Below are positions 36,331 to 44,953 of a DNA stretch of 64,000 nt, piece after piece (within the stretch, counting starts at the first letter, position 1; each line of letters begins with the position of its first letter). The DNA lies in NCBI GenBank assembly GCA_033391075.1, contig JAWPMV010000001.1, forward strand, positions 5,394,001 to 5,458,000. Reading direction: 5' to 3'. Source of the DNA: Bacteroidia bacterium (GTDB lineage Bacteria > Bacteroidota > Bacteroidia > J057). Position numbers and translations under genes: made by a program. The notes under the pieces are model-generated. The model was not told the DNA's origin and searched no databases. It saw only the letters and a list, made by a program, of their open reading frames with translations.

Positions 36331-36428
36331 GTTTTTGGGTGTTAGTGTTTTAGCGTGTTTGGGTTATGTGAAGGACAAAATAATAAACCCTGGCTCCCTA
36401 ACACACAAACACTCTAACACATTTTTTT
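36331..36428. repeat. Imperfect palindromic repeat, GTGTTAG family (copy A)
   Basis: GGGTGTTAGTGTTTT at 36337-36351 is mirrored by AAACACTCTAACAC at 36407-36420 followed by a T tract. The same words occur at 52435-52511. It lies between the activator and kinase genes and may end part of the transcription. Confidence 0.6.
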
Positions 36429-37788
36429 ACTCATGCGGTATTTGATACTTCTCTAACCTCCGATACAAAGCATTTCTACTCAAGCCCAGAGCCTGCGCTA
36501 CCTTACTAATCTTACCACTATGATAGGTCATGGCCTTGAGAATCATTTCTTTTTCCATTTCCTCCAGGGACATGCTGCCAACTTCTGGTAGACCGCCATC
36601 ATTTTTTCTGCGAGCAGGGGCTCCCAGTTGATCTTTGAAATCATCAATTTCCAGATGGTCTTCCGGACTCATGAGGACGGTCCGCTCTACCAGATTTTTG
36701 AGCTGACGAATATTTCCGGGGAAAGAATACTGTTCCAGCCAACTCATTGCAGCTTCGCTCACCTGCAAACCGGGCCTTTGGTAAATTTGGCGAAGATTTT
36801 TCAGGTAGTATTCTACCAGTAAGGGGATATCAGAGGCTCGCTCGCGGAGGGCAGGAAGTCGGATAGTAATAAGGTTGATTCGATAGAAAAGGTCTTCCCG
36901 AAACATCCCTTCCGAAACCATTTCAGCCAAATTTCGATTGGTGGCACTGATAATACGCACATTTACTCTTTGGTTTACACTGCTCCCTAACACCTCAAAG
37001 CTCCGATCTTGCAGGACCCGTAGTAGTTTTACCTGACTCGCCAAATCCAGTTCTCCTATCTCATCCAAAAAGATGGTGCCTCCATCTGCCATTTCAAATC
37101 GACCTTTGCGATCATAGCGGGCATCCGTAAACGCCCCTTTCTTATGGCCAAAAAGTTCACTTTCGAATAAAGTGGTTGAAATCCCTCCCAAATTGACTTT
37201 TACAAAGGCTTCGCTCTGTCTTTTGCTGTTTTGATGTACGGCTTCAGCTATCAGTTCTTTACCTGTTCCACTTTCTCCAAGAATTAAAATAGAAGCTTCC
37301 GTATTAGCTACGCGCCCTATGGTTTCCAGGATCTTCATAAAGCCTGGATCCTCCCCGACAATATGACCAAAGTCATATTTTTCATCCAGCTCCTTCCGAC
37401 TGCTGCTTTGTGCCTGAAATCCTTTCAATGCCAGGGCCGTTTTAATCGAAGCCAGCATTTGATCATTGGACCAGGGCTTGCTGATAAAATCCCTGGCACC
37501 TGCCCGCATGCCTGCTATCGCCAATTCGATGGTCGCCCAACCGGTAATCAGGATCACGGGCATTGAGGGATCAAATGCCAGTATCTTTTTGAGCAGCGCC
37601 ATCCCTTCTTCTCCGCTGGTTTCCAGAGAGAAATTCATATCCAGGATAATCAGATCCACCTTATTTTCCCTGATAAAATCCAGGGCTGTATGGGGCTTTT
37701 TTACGGCCGCACAATCCCAGCCCTGGTTTTTCAGGAGTAATTTTACGGAGGCTAAAACCGCCTGGTCATCATCTATGATAAGGATCAT
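36427..37788 (-). CDS. NtrC-family sigma-54-dependent response regulator
   Basis: From ATG 37788 the product has 453 residues; an earlier in-frame ATG at 37824 would overlap the permease gene and add 12 non-homologous residues. The receiver has Asp6-8 and phospho-acceptor Asp50. The AAA+ domain has Walker A GESGTGKE (171-178), the sigma-54 contact loop as GAFTDA (218-223) rather than GAFTGA, and Walker B TIFLDE (238-243). A Fis-type helix-turn-helix ends the protein (SKVAQALGLSRNALYRRLEKY). It activates sigma-54 promoters; a likely target is the promoter in front of its own operon at 43644-43660. Confidence 0.93.
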   Translation of the reverse strand: MILIIDDDQAVLASVKLLLKNQGWDCAAVKKPHTALDFIRENKVDLIILDMNFSLETSGEEGMALLKKILAFDPSMPVILITGWATIELAIAGMRAGARDFISKPWSNDQMLASIKTALALKGFQAQSSSRKELDEKYDFGHIVGEDPGFMKILETIGRVANTEASILILGESGTGKELIAEAVHQNSKRQSEAFVKVNLGGISTTLFESELFGHKKGAFTDARYDRKGRFEMADGGTIFLDEIGELDLASQVKLLRVLQDRSFEVLGSSVNQRVNVRIISATNRNLAEMVSEGMFREDLFYRINLITIRLPALRERASDIPLLVEYYLKNLRQIYQRPGLQVSEAAMSWLEQYSFPGNIRQLKNLVERTVLMSPEDHLEIDDFKDQLGAPARRKNDGGLPEVGSMSLEEMEKEMILKAMTYHSGKISKVAQALGLSRNALYRRLEKYQIPHE

Positions 37789-37804
37789 AAAGGGCTGTTT
37801 TCTT

Positions 37805-38977
37805 TTATTCTTCTCGCAAGGCAATGGCAGGATGCAGTTCGGCAGCCTGAGTACTTGGAATCAAAGCGCAAACAAAGACCAACAGATAAATGCAGATCGC
37901 AGCAAAAACGATCGCTAAAATATAGGTTCCGGCATTTACTCCAAATACATCCAATAAAGGGAATTGAGATGCAAAGAAAATCCCAAGAATCAAGCTAATA
38001 CTGGCCAGCACCATGATCTCCAAAATAAATTGAATGGTGATCTCTGACTTGCTGGATCCCATCGCCCGTCTGACACCTATCTCCTGCTTTCTGCGACTGA
38101 TGTTTTGCCAAAGCACACCAAACAATCCCAGTGCGACATTAAATATGAGGAATGCTCCGATAATTCCCAATATTAACATAGGGATAAATGAAACCAGGAG
38201 GAAATTTGACCTCATTTCATCTATATATCGAATCTCCATTGAATAGTCGGGTGCAATCTGATGTAGATCTTTCATCAATTTCGCTTCAAAAGCTGCATCA
38301 GCTCCTTCATTCACCTTTATCAATAAATTTGAAAGGAGACGATCCTCATTTTTCCTGATAAAAAATCCATATCCACTTTCCATAATTCCTCCTCTGTATC
38401 GATAATCGGAGACTACCCCTATAATTTCATGGTAATCGTTTTCGGTTTCTCCGTATTGCAGTTTTTGCCCTACAGCCGAACCCTCCGGAAAAAGTTCTTC
38501 AGCCATATTCTCGGTAATAATAAAGGGAGATTTGGAGTTGATCTCGTCCTGTTCCTCAAACCAGCGCCCATCCAGCATTTCTATCTCCATGGTTTGATCA
38601 AAATTATCGTCAACTACAAAGCGCTGAGCAAGAATATTTGCATTGGCTCTACTCAAATCTGAGGTATTGGAGGTTCCAGAGAAAGGAATGTTATTCTGCG
38701 ACCAGCTAAATTCTTTAATCTCCGAATATCTTCTCATGGTCTCATCTATCTGATCGTCGATCTGCATAGAAGCCTCTTTTTCCATTCCTTCGCGATTAAA
38801 GGTAATGGCCCATACATCCTCATATTCATATCCTAAAGGACTGAAATATTCCTGCAAATTGAAGATAGCAAAACTAAATACCAGAAAGAGGATCATAAAG
38901 GAGAAGAAGATTTCTACAAACAATCCGAGGTGTTTGCCTCTCTGGTTCCAAATGAGTTTAAATGCCTGACGTATCAT
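37805..38977 (-). CDS. ABC transporter permease (MacB/FtsX family), second copy
   Basis: A 390-residue permease with four membrane helices in the FtsX arrangement: one near 18-42 and three at about 265-385. A large periplasmic domain separates them (MacB_PCD type), with ITENMAEELFPEGSAVGQKL and IGVVSDYRYRGG. The motif RKQEIGVRRAMGSSKSEI, which couples to the ATPase, precedes the last helices. It overlaps the first permease gene by four bases. Together with the adaptor and TolC it should form a tripartite export machine that pushes periplasmic substrates, such as peptides or lipids, out of the cell. Confidence 0.9.
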   Translation of the reverse strand: MIRQAFKLIWNQRGKHLGLFVEIFFSFMILFLVFSFAIFNLQEYFSPLGYEYEDVWAITFNREGMEKEASMQIDDQIDETMRRYSEIKEFSWSQNNIPFSGTSNTSDLSRANANILAQRFVVDDNFDQTMEIEMLDGRWFEEQDEINSKSPFIITENMAEELFPEGSAVGQKLQYGETENDYHEIIGVVSDYRYRGGIMESGYGFFIRKNEDRLLSNLLIKVNEGADAAFEAKLMKDLHQIAPDYSMEIRYIDEMRSNFLLVSFIPMLILGIIGAFLIFNVALGLFGVLWQNISRRKQEIGVRRAMGSSKSEITIQFILEIMVLASISLILGIFFASQFPLLDVFGVNAGTYILAIVFAAICIYLLVFVCALIPSTQAAELHPAIALREE

Positions 38978-40230
38978 GAGTTTAATCCTTTTAAAGCGTT
39001 AACAACCTGAATTTTTGACATCCTGTAAGCGGGGAGCACACCAGAAAGTAGCCCAAATACCAGACAGAGGAATATTGCCAATAGAAAAACATTGAATTGG
39101 AGTCCCAATTCTATATGAGTGATAAGCTCTGAGTTCTCAATGATCTCGAGGACACCCAGTGCCAGTAGAAGACCCAGCCCTCCCCCAATCAGGGTCACTA
39201 TAATATTTTCAACAATAAACTGCCAGGCAAGGGTCATAGAATTGGCACCAAAAGCTTTACGAACCCCTATCTCTGAGGATCTTTCACTGATCCTGCTGGA
39301 ATTGAGGTTGATAAGGTTGAGGGCGGGTAAAAGCATGAACATCAACATGGCTAGCGAAAGAAAAAGAGTCAGTAAGCCCATTTGAGGTTTTTGCCCGATC
39401 ACAAAAGCGGAAGATATCCGCTCAATTTTACTCATAGCAAAAGAGCTAATGATATCGTAATCCTGCTTCCATCCTTTACTAGCTGCAGGCACTTCCAGCC
39501 GAGCTACCAAATCTTTGTACTCTTCTTTGATTGTGGGAATATCGGATGAACTTTCTCCCTGAAAGATGACCGTAAATTGCCCAATAAGATCCGGGTTTTG
39601 CAGGTGATGGGCTGCAAGCCCCAGAGGTACATAGATATCACTATACTGATAAATAGCTGCCTCAGAGACATTTTCTACAACTCCCAGCACTTTATACTCG
39701 ATATTATCCGTTTCTATGCTTTTGCCCAGAGCAGAAACCCCTTCTCCAAAATAGGAATCACGGGTAGCACGAGTAATAACAGCGACTCTGTCTTTTTCTT
39801 TTATATGCTCTTCATTGAAAGCTTTACCTTCGATGAAACTATAGCTATGCATTCCCCAGTAATCTGCATCTGTATAATTTAGGTGCAGGGTGATCTTTCT
39901 ATCCCCCACAAAGGAATTGGTGCTTTTTCCATTGGAAATAATTGAGATTCCTTTGGGGCTTTTCATCTTCCGGATAAAGTTTTCATACAAATAATACCCA
40001 ACTCCTCCGTTCCAACCCGAACCCTCTCCATCTTCCTGAGAAACGGTGGCAACATAGATCAAGTGATCATCCGGACCTACTGGATAATGCTTGCCGACGA
40101 TCTGATCAAAAAGGGTAGCCAGTACCAGGAGGATGCCAATGGTAAGGCTGATCCCAAAAAGGCTTACGAAGGTGAAGAACTTATTTCTTGCCAAAACCTT
40201 CCAGGCGATCTTTATATAATTACGTATCAT
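38974..40230 (-). CDS. ABC transporter permease (MacB/FtsX family), first copy
   Basis: A 418-residue permease, similar in layout to the next gene product: helix one at about 20-42, a periplasmic MacB_PCD domain, then three helices at about 285-410. The coupling motif is RSSEIGVRKAFGANSMTL. Two different permeases encoded side by side suggest a heterodimer rather than the homodimer of E. coli MacB. It lies 21 bases after the ATPase gene and overlaps the following permease gene by four bases. Confidence 0.9.
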   Translation of the reverse strand: MIRNYIKIAWKVLARNKFFTFVSLFGISLTIGILLVLATLFDQIVGKHYPVGPDDHLIYVATVSQEDGEGSGWNGGVGYYLYENFIRKMKSPKGISIISNGKSTNSFVGDRKITLHLNYTDADYWGMHSYSFIEGKAFNEEHIKEKDRVAVITRATRDSYFGEGVSALGKSIETDNIEYKVLGVVENVSEAAIYQYSDIYVPLGLAAHHLQNPDLIGQFTVIFQGESSSDIPTIKEEYKDLVARLEVPAASKGWKQDYDIISSFAMSKIERISSAFVIGQKPQMGLLTLFLSLAMLMFMLLPALNLINLNSSRISERSSEIGVRKAFGANSMTLAWQFIVENIIVTLIGGGLGLLLALGVLEIIENSELITHIELGLQFNVFLLAIFLCLVFGLLSGVLPAYRMSKIQVVNALKGLNS

Positions 40231-40251
40231 AATTTTTGGGCTTAAAAAGAT

Positions 40252-40917
40252 TTATACAACCTGACTTCCATCAAATAAGCGAACCAAACGATGCGTGCGC
40301 ATAGCCATACTTTCGTCATGCGTTACCATTACGATGGTCGTTTCATCTTCCTCATTAAGTTTGGTAAGGATATCCATGACCTCATTTCCCATAACACTAT
40401 CCAGGTTTCCCGTTGGCTCATCCGCCAATATGATAGAAGGATTACCTACAATAGCTCTGGCTATGGCTACTCTTTGTCTCTGTCCTCCAGAAAGCTGGCT
40501 GGGAAAGTGTTGCATGCGGTTGCTCAAGCCCACTTTGTTCAGGGCTTCTATAGCTCTCCGTTTTCTCTCTTTAGCCGACATTTTCCGATACAAAAGAGGT
40601 AATTCTACATTGTCTATTACCTGGAGATCATTGATCAGGTGGTAGCTTTGGAAAATGAAACCAATATTCTGGTTGCGAAAGCGGGCCAGTTCTTTGTCGG
40701 TATAATCCCCAAAGTTTTCTCCGGCGATACTCAAATCTCCCTCGCTGGGCTCGTCCAGTAAGCCCATGATATTGAGCAAGGTACTTTTGCCGCATCCTGA
40801 GGGTCCCATGACAGAAAGGAACTCTCCTTTGTCAACTTTCAGATTGATCTGATTCAGTGCTACAGTTTCGATGGTCCGTGTTTGGTAAACCTTTTCGATG
40901 TTGGATAATGCAATCAT
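40252..40917 (-). CDS. ABC transporter ATP-binding protein (MacB/LolD-like)
   Basis: A 221-residue ATPase, the usual length for the family. Walker A GPSGCGKST at 38-46, Q-loop FQSYHLI, signature LSGGQ at 142-146, Walker B IILADEP at 162-168 and the H-loop VMVTHD are intact. The LolD/MacB subfamily powers extrusion without transporting substrate through the membrane itself. The gene is four bases after the TolC gene and precedes both permeases. Confidence 0.95.
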   Translation of the reverse strand: MIALSNIEKVYQTRTIETVALNQINLKVDKGEFLSVMGPSGCGKSTLLNIMGLLDEPSEGDLSIAGENFGDYTDKELARFRNQNIGFIFQSYHLINDLQVIDNVELPLLYRKMSAKERKRRAIEALNKVGLSNRMQHFPSQLSGGQRQRVAIARAIVGNPSIILADEPTGNLDSVMGNEVMDILTKLNEEDETTIVMVTHDESMAMRTHRLVRLFDGSQVV

Positions 40918-40921
40918 ATCT

Positions 40922-42370
40922 TTAGTGTGTTATGTGCTGATTTAAAGTAAAGTCAAATAAGGTTAATTCGCGAATTCGATAATAACTCCTCCAGTAATCC
41001 CAAAGCGATTGGACATAGTCTCGTTTTGCCTGGTCTTTTTCCTGTAGGGCTATGCTAAGGTCTGTGATACTAAGTTTATTGATCAGGAATCTATCCTGAG
41101 CGATCTGGTAGCGCATTTGAGCCAATTCATCTACTTCTTTATTGAGCTCTACTTGCATGGCGTACCTTCTCAACAGGGTCAATTCAGTCAGGAGGATTTG
41201 GTCGAAATTGATGCTATCCTGCTCAATCTCATAGAGCACCAATTGGCGATTGGCTTTTGCAGTCTCTACCCGGGATTTTGCTCTCCCCCAGTCCATGATT
41301 GGCAGAGAGAATTCCAGGGAGATGGTTTGCTGCTCGATCGGATTTCTATAAGCTTCTGAAATTCGCTTATCACTTTTATTGAATCCGATACTTCCTACCA
41401 GGTTTGCAGAGAATCCTCTCGATCCTTTCGCCTCTGCAATTCCCATTTCTGCTTGCAGGGCTCTCCGCTTGAAAGCAATAGAATTAGGTCGGTTTTTATG
41501 GGCCTGCTGTAAGGCTTCTTCTGTAGAAATTTCGAGTAAGGGGATTTGCTCAGGCAATTGTAGAAAGAGAGAGACATCTCCCCGGTAGTTGATGAATGAA
41601 CCCAACTGAAGGTTGGCGGTCTCCATATCCTGCTCCGCAAGTGCCACAGATTTGGCCGCCTTGAGTTTTTCCAGTTTGAGCTGAAGCACATCATTCCTGG
41701 ATGCTTTGCCCATCTCAAATTTTTCTTCCGTTATCTTAAAAATCGTATCCGTATTCCGAAGGTTTACTTTGGCGATTTCATAATCGATTTGAGCGATCAA
41801 CTGTAGGAAAAAGTAATCCAGAACTTCTACGGCAATATTTTCCATATTGGCGTGAAACTCCTGCTGGGATTCCTGATAGCGTAGGGGTTCAATTTTTTTA
41901 TCCCATTTTAAAGGATTAAAAGCAAATAAAGGCTGCATCAAGCCCAATTGAAAAGGCGTTGCATTGTAGAGAGAGTTATCGGTTGTAAAATCATCAAAGC
42001 GCTGCAATTCTGTCCCGACAAAAACGGTAGCACCAGTAGCCAGTATAGGCTGACTTAAAGAGACCTGGGTACTGATATTGCTTTGGGAAATGGATTGGAA
42101 GAGAATACTTCCATCCGGCTGCAATACTTCCTGAGAAATTCTTGAAAAGCCTGGCAGACGACCACTCAGGGTCACCTGCGGCTTTAAATTGGCTTGATAA
42201 GACTTCCACTCCCAATAACTCGTTGTTTTCAAGGTCGCGGCTTTGCGAGCGGCTATGGCTTGAGACTGTCCCATGAGGATAATCTCTTGCAGGCTGTGGC
42301 TTCGCTGTGCCCAAATCCCGGAAGAGAAGAGCATAGTAAAAGCGAGGCTTATGAGAATACTTCTTTTCAT
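40922..42370 (-). CDS. TolC-family outer-membrane efflux protein
   Basis: A 482-residue protein with signal peptide residues 1-21 (SGIWAQ). Two OEP repeats of about 190 residues are visible, rich in long helices (LQLKLEKLKAAKSVALAEQDME and its counterpart around 410-460) and with beta strands between (PLFAFNP, ISLEFSLPIMDWG). Trimers form the outer-membrane channel and periplasmic tunnel that docks with the adaptor. It is encoded two bases after the adaptor and four before the ATPase, which fixes it in this efflux unit. Confidence 0.92.
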   Translation of the reverse strand: MKRSILISLAFTMLFSSGIWAQRSHSLQEIILMGQSQAIAARKAATLKTTSYWEWKSYQANLKPQVTLSGRLPGFSRISQEVLQPDGSILFQSISQSNISTQVSLSQPILATGATVFVGTELQRFDDFTTDNSLYNATPFQLGLMQPLFAFNPLKWDKKIEPLRYQESQQEFHANMENIAVEVLDYFFLQLIAQIDYEIAKVNLRNTDTIFKITEEKFEMGKASRNDVLQLKLEKLKAAKSVALAEQDMETANLQLGSFINYRGDVSLFLQLPEQIPLLEISTEEALQQAHKNRPNSIAFKRRALQAEMGIAEAKGSRGFSANLVGSIGFNKSDKRISEAYRNPIEQQTISLEFSLPIMDWGRAKSRVETAKANRQLVLYEIEQDSINFDQILLTELTLLRRYAMQVELNKEVDELAQMRYQIAQDRFLINKLSITDLSIALQEKDQAKRDYVQSLWDYWRSYYRIRELTLFDFTLNQHITH

Positions 42371-42372
42371 AA

Positions 42373-43620
42373 CTAATCTATGCTTATTTCTCTGCGGTTT
42401 TCGTAACGAGACATATCACTGATGATGACTTTCTCTCCAGGGTTCAGGTTTTTCTCGATCTCGACAAAATCAAAGCTGTTGAGGCCGACGAGTATATCTC
42501 TTCTGATCGCCTTATTTCCTTCCACCACATATACATATTTGGTACTGCGCCCATTGAAAGCCGGACCATTTTCTACTCGTACAACATTTGATTTTGAAGC
42601 GGTAATCACATAAACATCTACTTTCATATTGGGGCGAAGGAGCTGATGATCTCTTTCTTCCAATTCTACTTCGAAAGTCATGATATTATTCTCAACACTG
42701 GGACGGATATTGGCGATCCTGCCAGGTGTTCTTTCTTCATCATTTATCTCAATAATTACCTCCATACCCCTCTGCAATCGATCCATAAACACATCTGAGC
42801 AATTGGCAATGACCTTATAGCTGCTGAGATCTGCGACTCGCGCCAGCATTTCTCCTTCCCGAATCGTAGTTCCGATATTTTCATTTGCCCAGGTCAGTAT
42901 CCCTTCACGGGAAGCCACGATATCTGCACGATCCAGTTTTTCCTTTATGGTCTTTACATTATTGCTTTGGATGTTGTATTGAATCTTCAGATCCTCCAGA
43001 CTGGCCTCGGTTTGCTGTTGTTCGATGCTGAGATCAAACTCCAGTTTTTGCTTTTCCAGATTGGCGATCTTGAGCTTAGTCTCAATCAGACTTACCTCCT
43101 CACGCGTTCCCCCACCGATCTTTTCCAGTCGTTTTGCGTCTTCCAGTTCCGCTTCCAGCTGAGCGATATTTAGCGCCTGAGTTGAATCCGTGATTTTGAG
43201 ATTGAATAGGCTCTTTTTCAATTCGAGGCGGGTCTTCTTAATGCTGTTTGCATTCAGTTGTAATTCCTGCATCTGTTTCTCATAATCCAGCTGTGCAAAG
43301 GATTTGTCCAAAGCGAGAATTGACTGCCCGGGCTTGATCTCCGTTCCCAGAGGAATTAAGACCTCCTTGATATTGGCTTGAATGGGACTGGAGATGACTT
43401 CTTCGAAGGCAGGACTTACCAGTCCACTGGCAGTGAGGGTATGGGCTACCTTTCCGATTTCGGCAGTGGAGATCAGAATTCGGTCTCCATCTATGCTCAA
43501 GGCTAAGCCTCTTCGAGTCAGGTAATAGGCCAGACCAATAAAGGCCAGGATGCCTATAGCGGTCAAAATACGCTTGGCCCACTGTTGTTGTATACGTTCC
43601 TTTGAAATGGCTCTGTCCAT
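42373..43620 (-). CDS. HlyD-family periplasmic adaptor
   Basis: A 415-residue membrane-fusion protein. One N-terminal helix (about 17-35) anchors it. A beta-barrel/lipoyl half starts at VISSPIQANIKEVLIPLG, a helical hairpin of about 115-230 has heptad leucines, and the second lipoyl half follows (IVASREGILTWANENIGTTIREG). The membrane-proximal domain ends with ALNSFD-type residues at about 390. It links the permeases to TolC. As first gene of the operon it lies 33 bases from a near-consensus sigma-54 promoter. Confidence 0.92.
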   Translation of the reverse strand: MDRAISKERIQQQWAKRILTAIGILAFIGLAYYLTRRGLALSIDGDRILISTAEIGKVAHTLTASGLVSPAFEEVISSPIQANIKEVLIPLGTEIKPGQSILALDKSFAQLDYEKQMQELQLNANSIKKTRLELKKSLFNLKITDSTQALNIAQLEAELEDAKRLEKIGGGTREEVSLIETKLKIANLEKQKLEFDLSIEQQQTEASLEDLKIQYNIQSNNVKTIKEKLDRADIVASREGILTWANENIGTTIREGEMLARVADLSSYKVIANCSDVFMDRLQRGMEVIIEINDEERTPGRIANIRPSVENNIMTFEVELEERDHQLLRPNMKVDVYVITASKSNVVRVENGPAFNGRSTKYVYVVEGNKAIRRDILVGLNSFDFVEIEKNLNPGEKVIISDMSRYENRREISID

Positions 43621-43643
43621 GGGAATTTATTTTCCATAGACGA

Positions 43644-43660
43644 ATCCAAGGGGCGTGCCA
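43644..43660 (-). promoter_or_regulatory. Sigma-54 (-24/-12) promoter of the efflux operon
   Basis: Read on the minus strand the sequence is TGGCACG-CCCC-TTGGA, one base from the consensus TGGCACG-N4-TTGCA. Transcription would start near 43634, about 14 bases before the ATG at 43620. The operon encodes its own NtrC-type activator. Confidence 0.7.
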
Positions 43661-43714
43661 TAAAATAAACTACTGACTTTCAGCCGGTTAACAAGAGCCC
43701 TTAGAGAGTCAAAT

Positions 43715-43747
43715 GTTCGATATCGAACCCTCTGTTCGGTTTTGAAG
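43715..43747. promoter_or_regulatory. Tandem palindromic enhancer-like sites
   Basis: GTTCGATATCGAAC at 43715-43728 is a perfect 14-base palindrome. A second, imperfect copy GTTCGGTTTTGAAG lies at 43734-43747, matching ten of fourteen positions. The centres are 19 bases apart and about 88 and 107 bases upstream of the predicted sigma-54 start, a position suitable for an NtrC-family regulator. Confidence 0.6.
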
Positions 43748-43828
43748 CAAAAGCGGACAAGAAGTTTTCTGGTATTCTGGTGTTCTTGTGGGGAGATGGT
43801 AAGAAACTGAAACGCTAACTCCAACAAT

Positions 43829-43936
43829 CCTGTCATTGCGAGCTCTGATTCGGAGCGAAGCAATCCCCTTAAATCAAATAATGCTTTCGAAGTCAAGGAG
43901 ATTGCTTTGCCCTTTATAAGGACTCGCAATGACAGG
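43829..43936. repeat. TGTCATTGCGAG palindromic repeat (copy 1)
   Basis: A perfect 14-base terminal inverted repeat CCTGTCATTGCGAG / CTCGCAATGACAGG bounds 108 bases. The inner AGCAATCCCC / GGAGATTGCT words are partly complementary. The same ends recur at 62754-62857. It sits downstream of the lipoprotein gene and may also act as a terminator. Confidence 0.8.
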
Positions 43937-43978
43937 CTGTATGGTCAAACGCCAATACACCAAGACGTTTTTAATTAT

Positions 43979-44758
43979 TTATTCCACCGAATAATTGGAA
44001 TACTCATAATCAGCTCGCAGCCAGAGTTTCTCACGATTTTCATTTACGCGCCAGCTTTTCCTGCTAAGAGGAAACACAATCCCTCCAGCCCGGGTCAATT
44101 CGGTATTTTCTACATAACTCACATGGTCTGCATGCTTTACCATATAGGCGAGATGCTCATATGTTTCAGCATCGAAATAATGCCACCAGATATCTGCCGT
44201 GCTCAGGTTAGCATATTCATCCGGCTTATAAACCACTTTGAGTACTTCTACTTCTTTACCACTTTCCAGCTTGTCCTTTCCATCATAGGACAATTCCGCC
44301 CCTTCATCCAGGAGTTTAAATGGAATACTGATCACAAAGGATGCACTCAACACGCTGTTCTCGATTGCTTGAGGATCGGCTTGAGGATTTACATCACCGG
44401 AGATTTGAATCAAATCCGGTCCCAATTGATAGACAACATCTTTTTCCTTATCCAGTCCCAGTCCCTCTTCTGTTTTTCTATTTCGCTGGGTATAGGTTTG
44501 GTTCCGATCCATTTCAACAGTACCATCTTCTTTAAAGAGGGCAAAATGTTTATCAAAGCTTATCTCTGAAAGTTTTTCCCAATTGTCCAATCCTCCCGCT
44601 CCTTCCATCGCATGTATAAGCAGGGCTTTAGCCTCGGCATCTTCAATAGATGCATAAGGATCAGCGGAGGCTTTCTCTGCTTCTGTGGATGCAGGCTTAT
44701 CTGTGCAGGAATAAATTAGGAGAAATGAAAGGAAAAGTGAGTTGATAAAAAGTCTCAT
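43979..44758 (-). CDS. Lipoprotein, DUF6503-like
   Basis: A 259-residue lipoprotein. The signal peptide ends in the lipobox-like LIYSC with the lipidated cysteine at residue 18, then an acidic/alanine-rich linker. The rest is beta-rich with aromatic residues (AHAMEGAGGLDNW-type start, ISFDKHFALF, WWHYFDAETYEHLAYMVKH), a pattern seen in DUF6503 lipoproteins of Bacteroidota that fold like LolA/LppX-type half barrels. A lipid-binding role is possible but not shown. The gene is separate from the efflux unit, being on the far side of a repeat. Confidence 0.7.
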   Translation of the reverse strand: MRLFINSLFLSFLLIYSCTDKPASTEAEKASADPYASIEDAEAKALLIHAMEGAGGLDNWEKLSEISFDKHFALFKEDGTVEMDRNQTYTQRNRKTEEGLGLDKEKDVVYQLGPDLIQISGDVNPQADPQAIENSVLSASFVISIPFKLLDEGAELSYDGKDKLESGKEVEVLKVVYKPDEYANLSTADIWWHYFDAETYEHLAYMVKHADHVSYVENTELTRAGGIVFPLSRKSWRVNENREKLWLRADYEYSNYSVE

Positions 44759-44953
44759 AGTAAAAGCGTAGTAGATAATTGCTTTCCCAAGATGCTCAAA
44801 CCGAATTCATTTTGCAAAGAAACCATTTGATCTGATTCACTCCACGAATAATCAGTTTCACACCACCATTATTCGTTTCCACTCTCATTGACGCAACTAA
44901 GCCCCTAAGTATCAGGTATATTAGATCAAAATTAAAAATCATCTTTTAGCCCT

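Noticed and set aside
37789-37824. ATG 37824 as start of the NtrC-type regulator
   Set aside because: It would overlap the permease stop and add a non-family 12-residue tail before the receiver's first strand.
43627-43929. ORF across the palindromic repeat and sigma-54 promoter
   Set aside because: It has no recognisable protein features and covers the regulatory elements and repeat.
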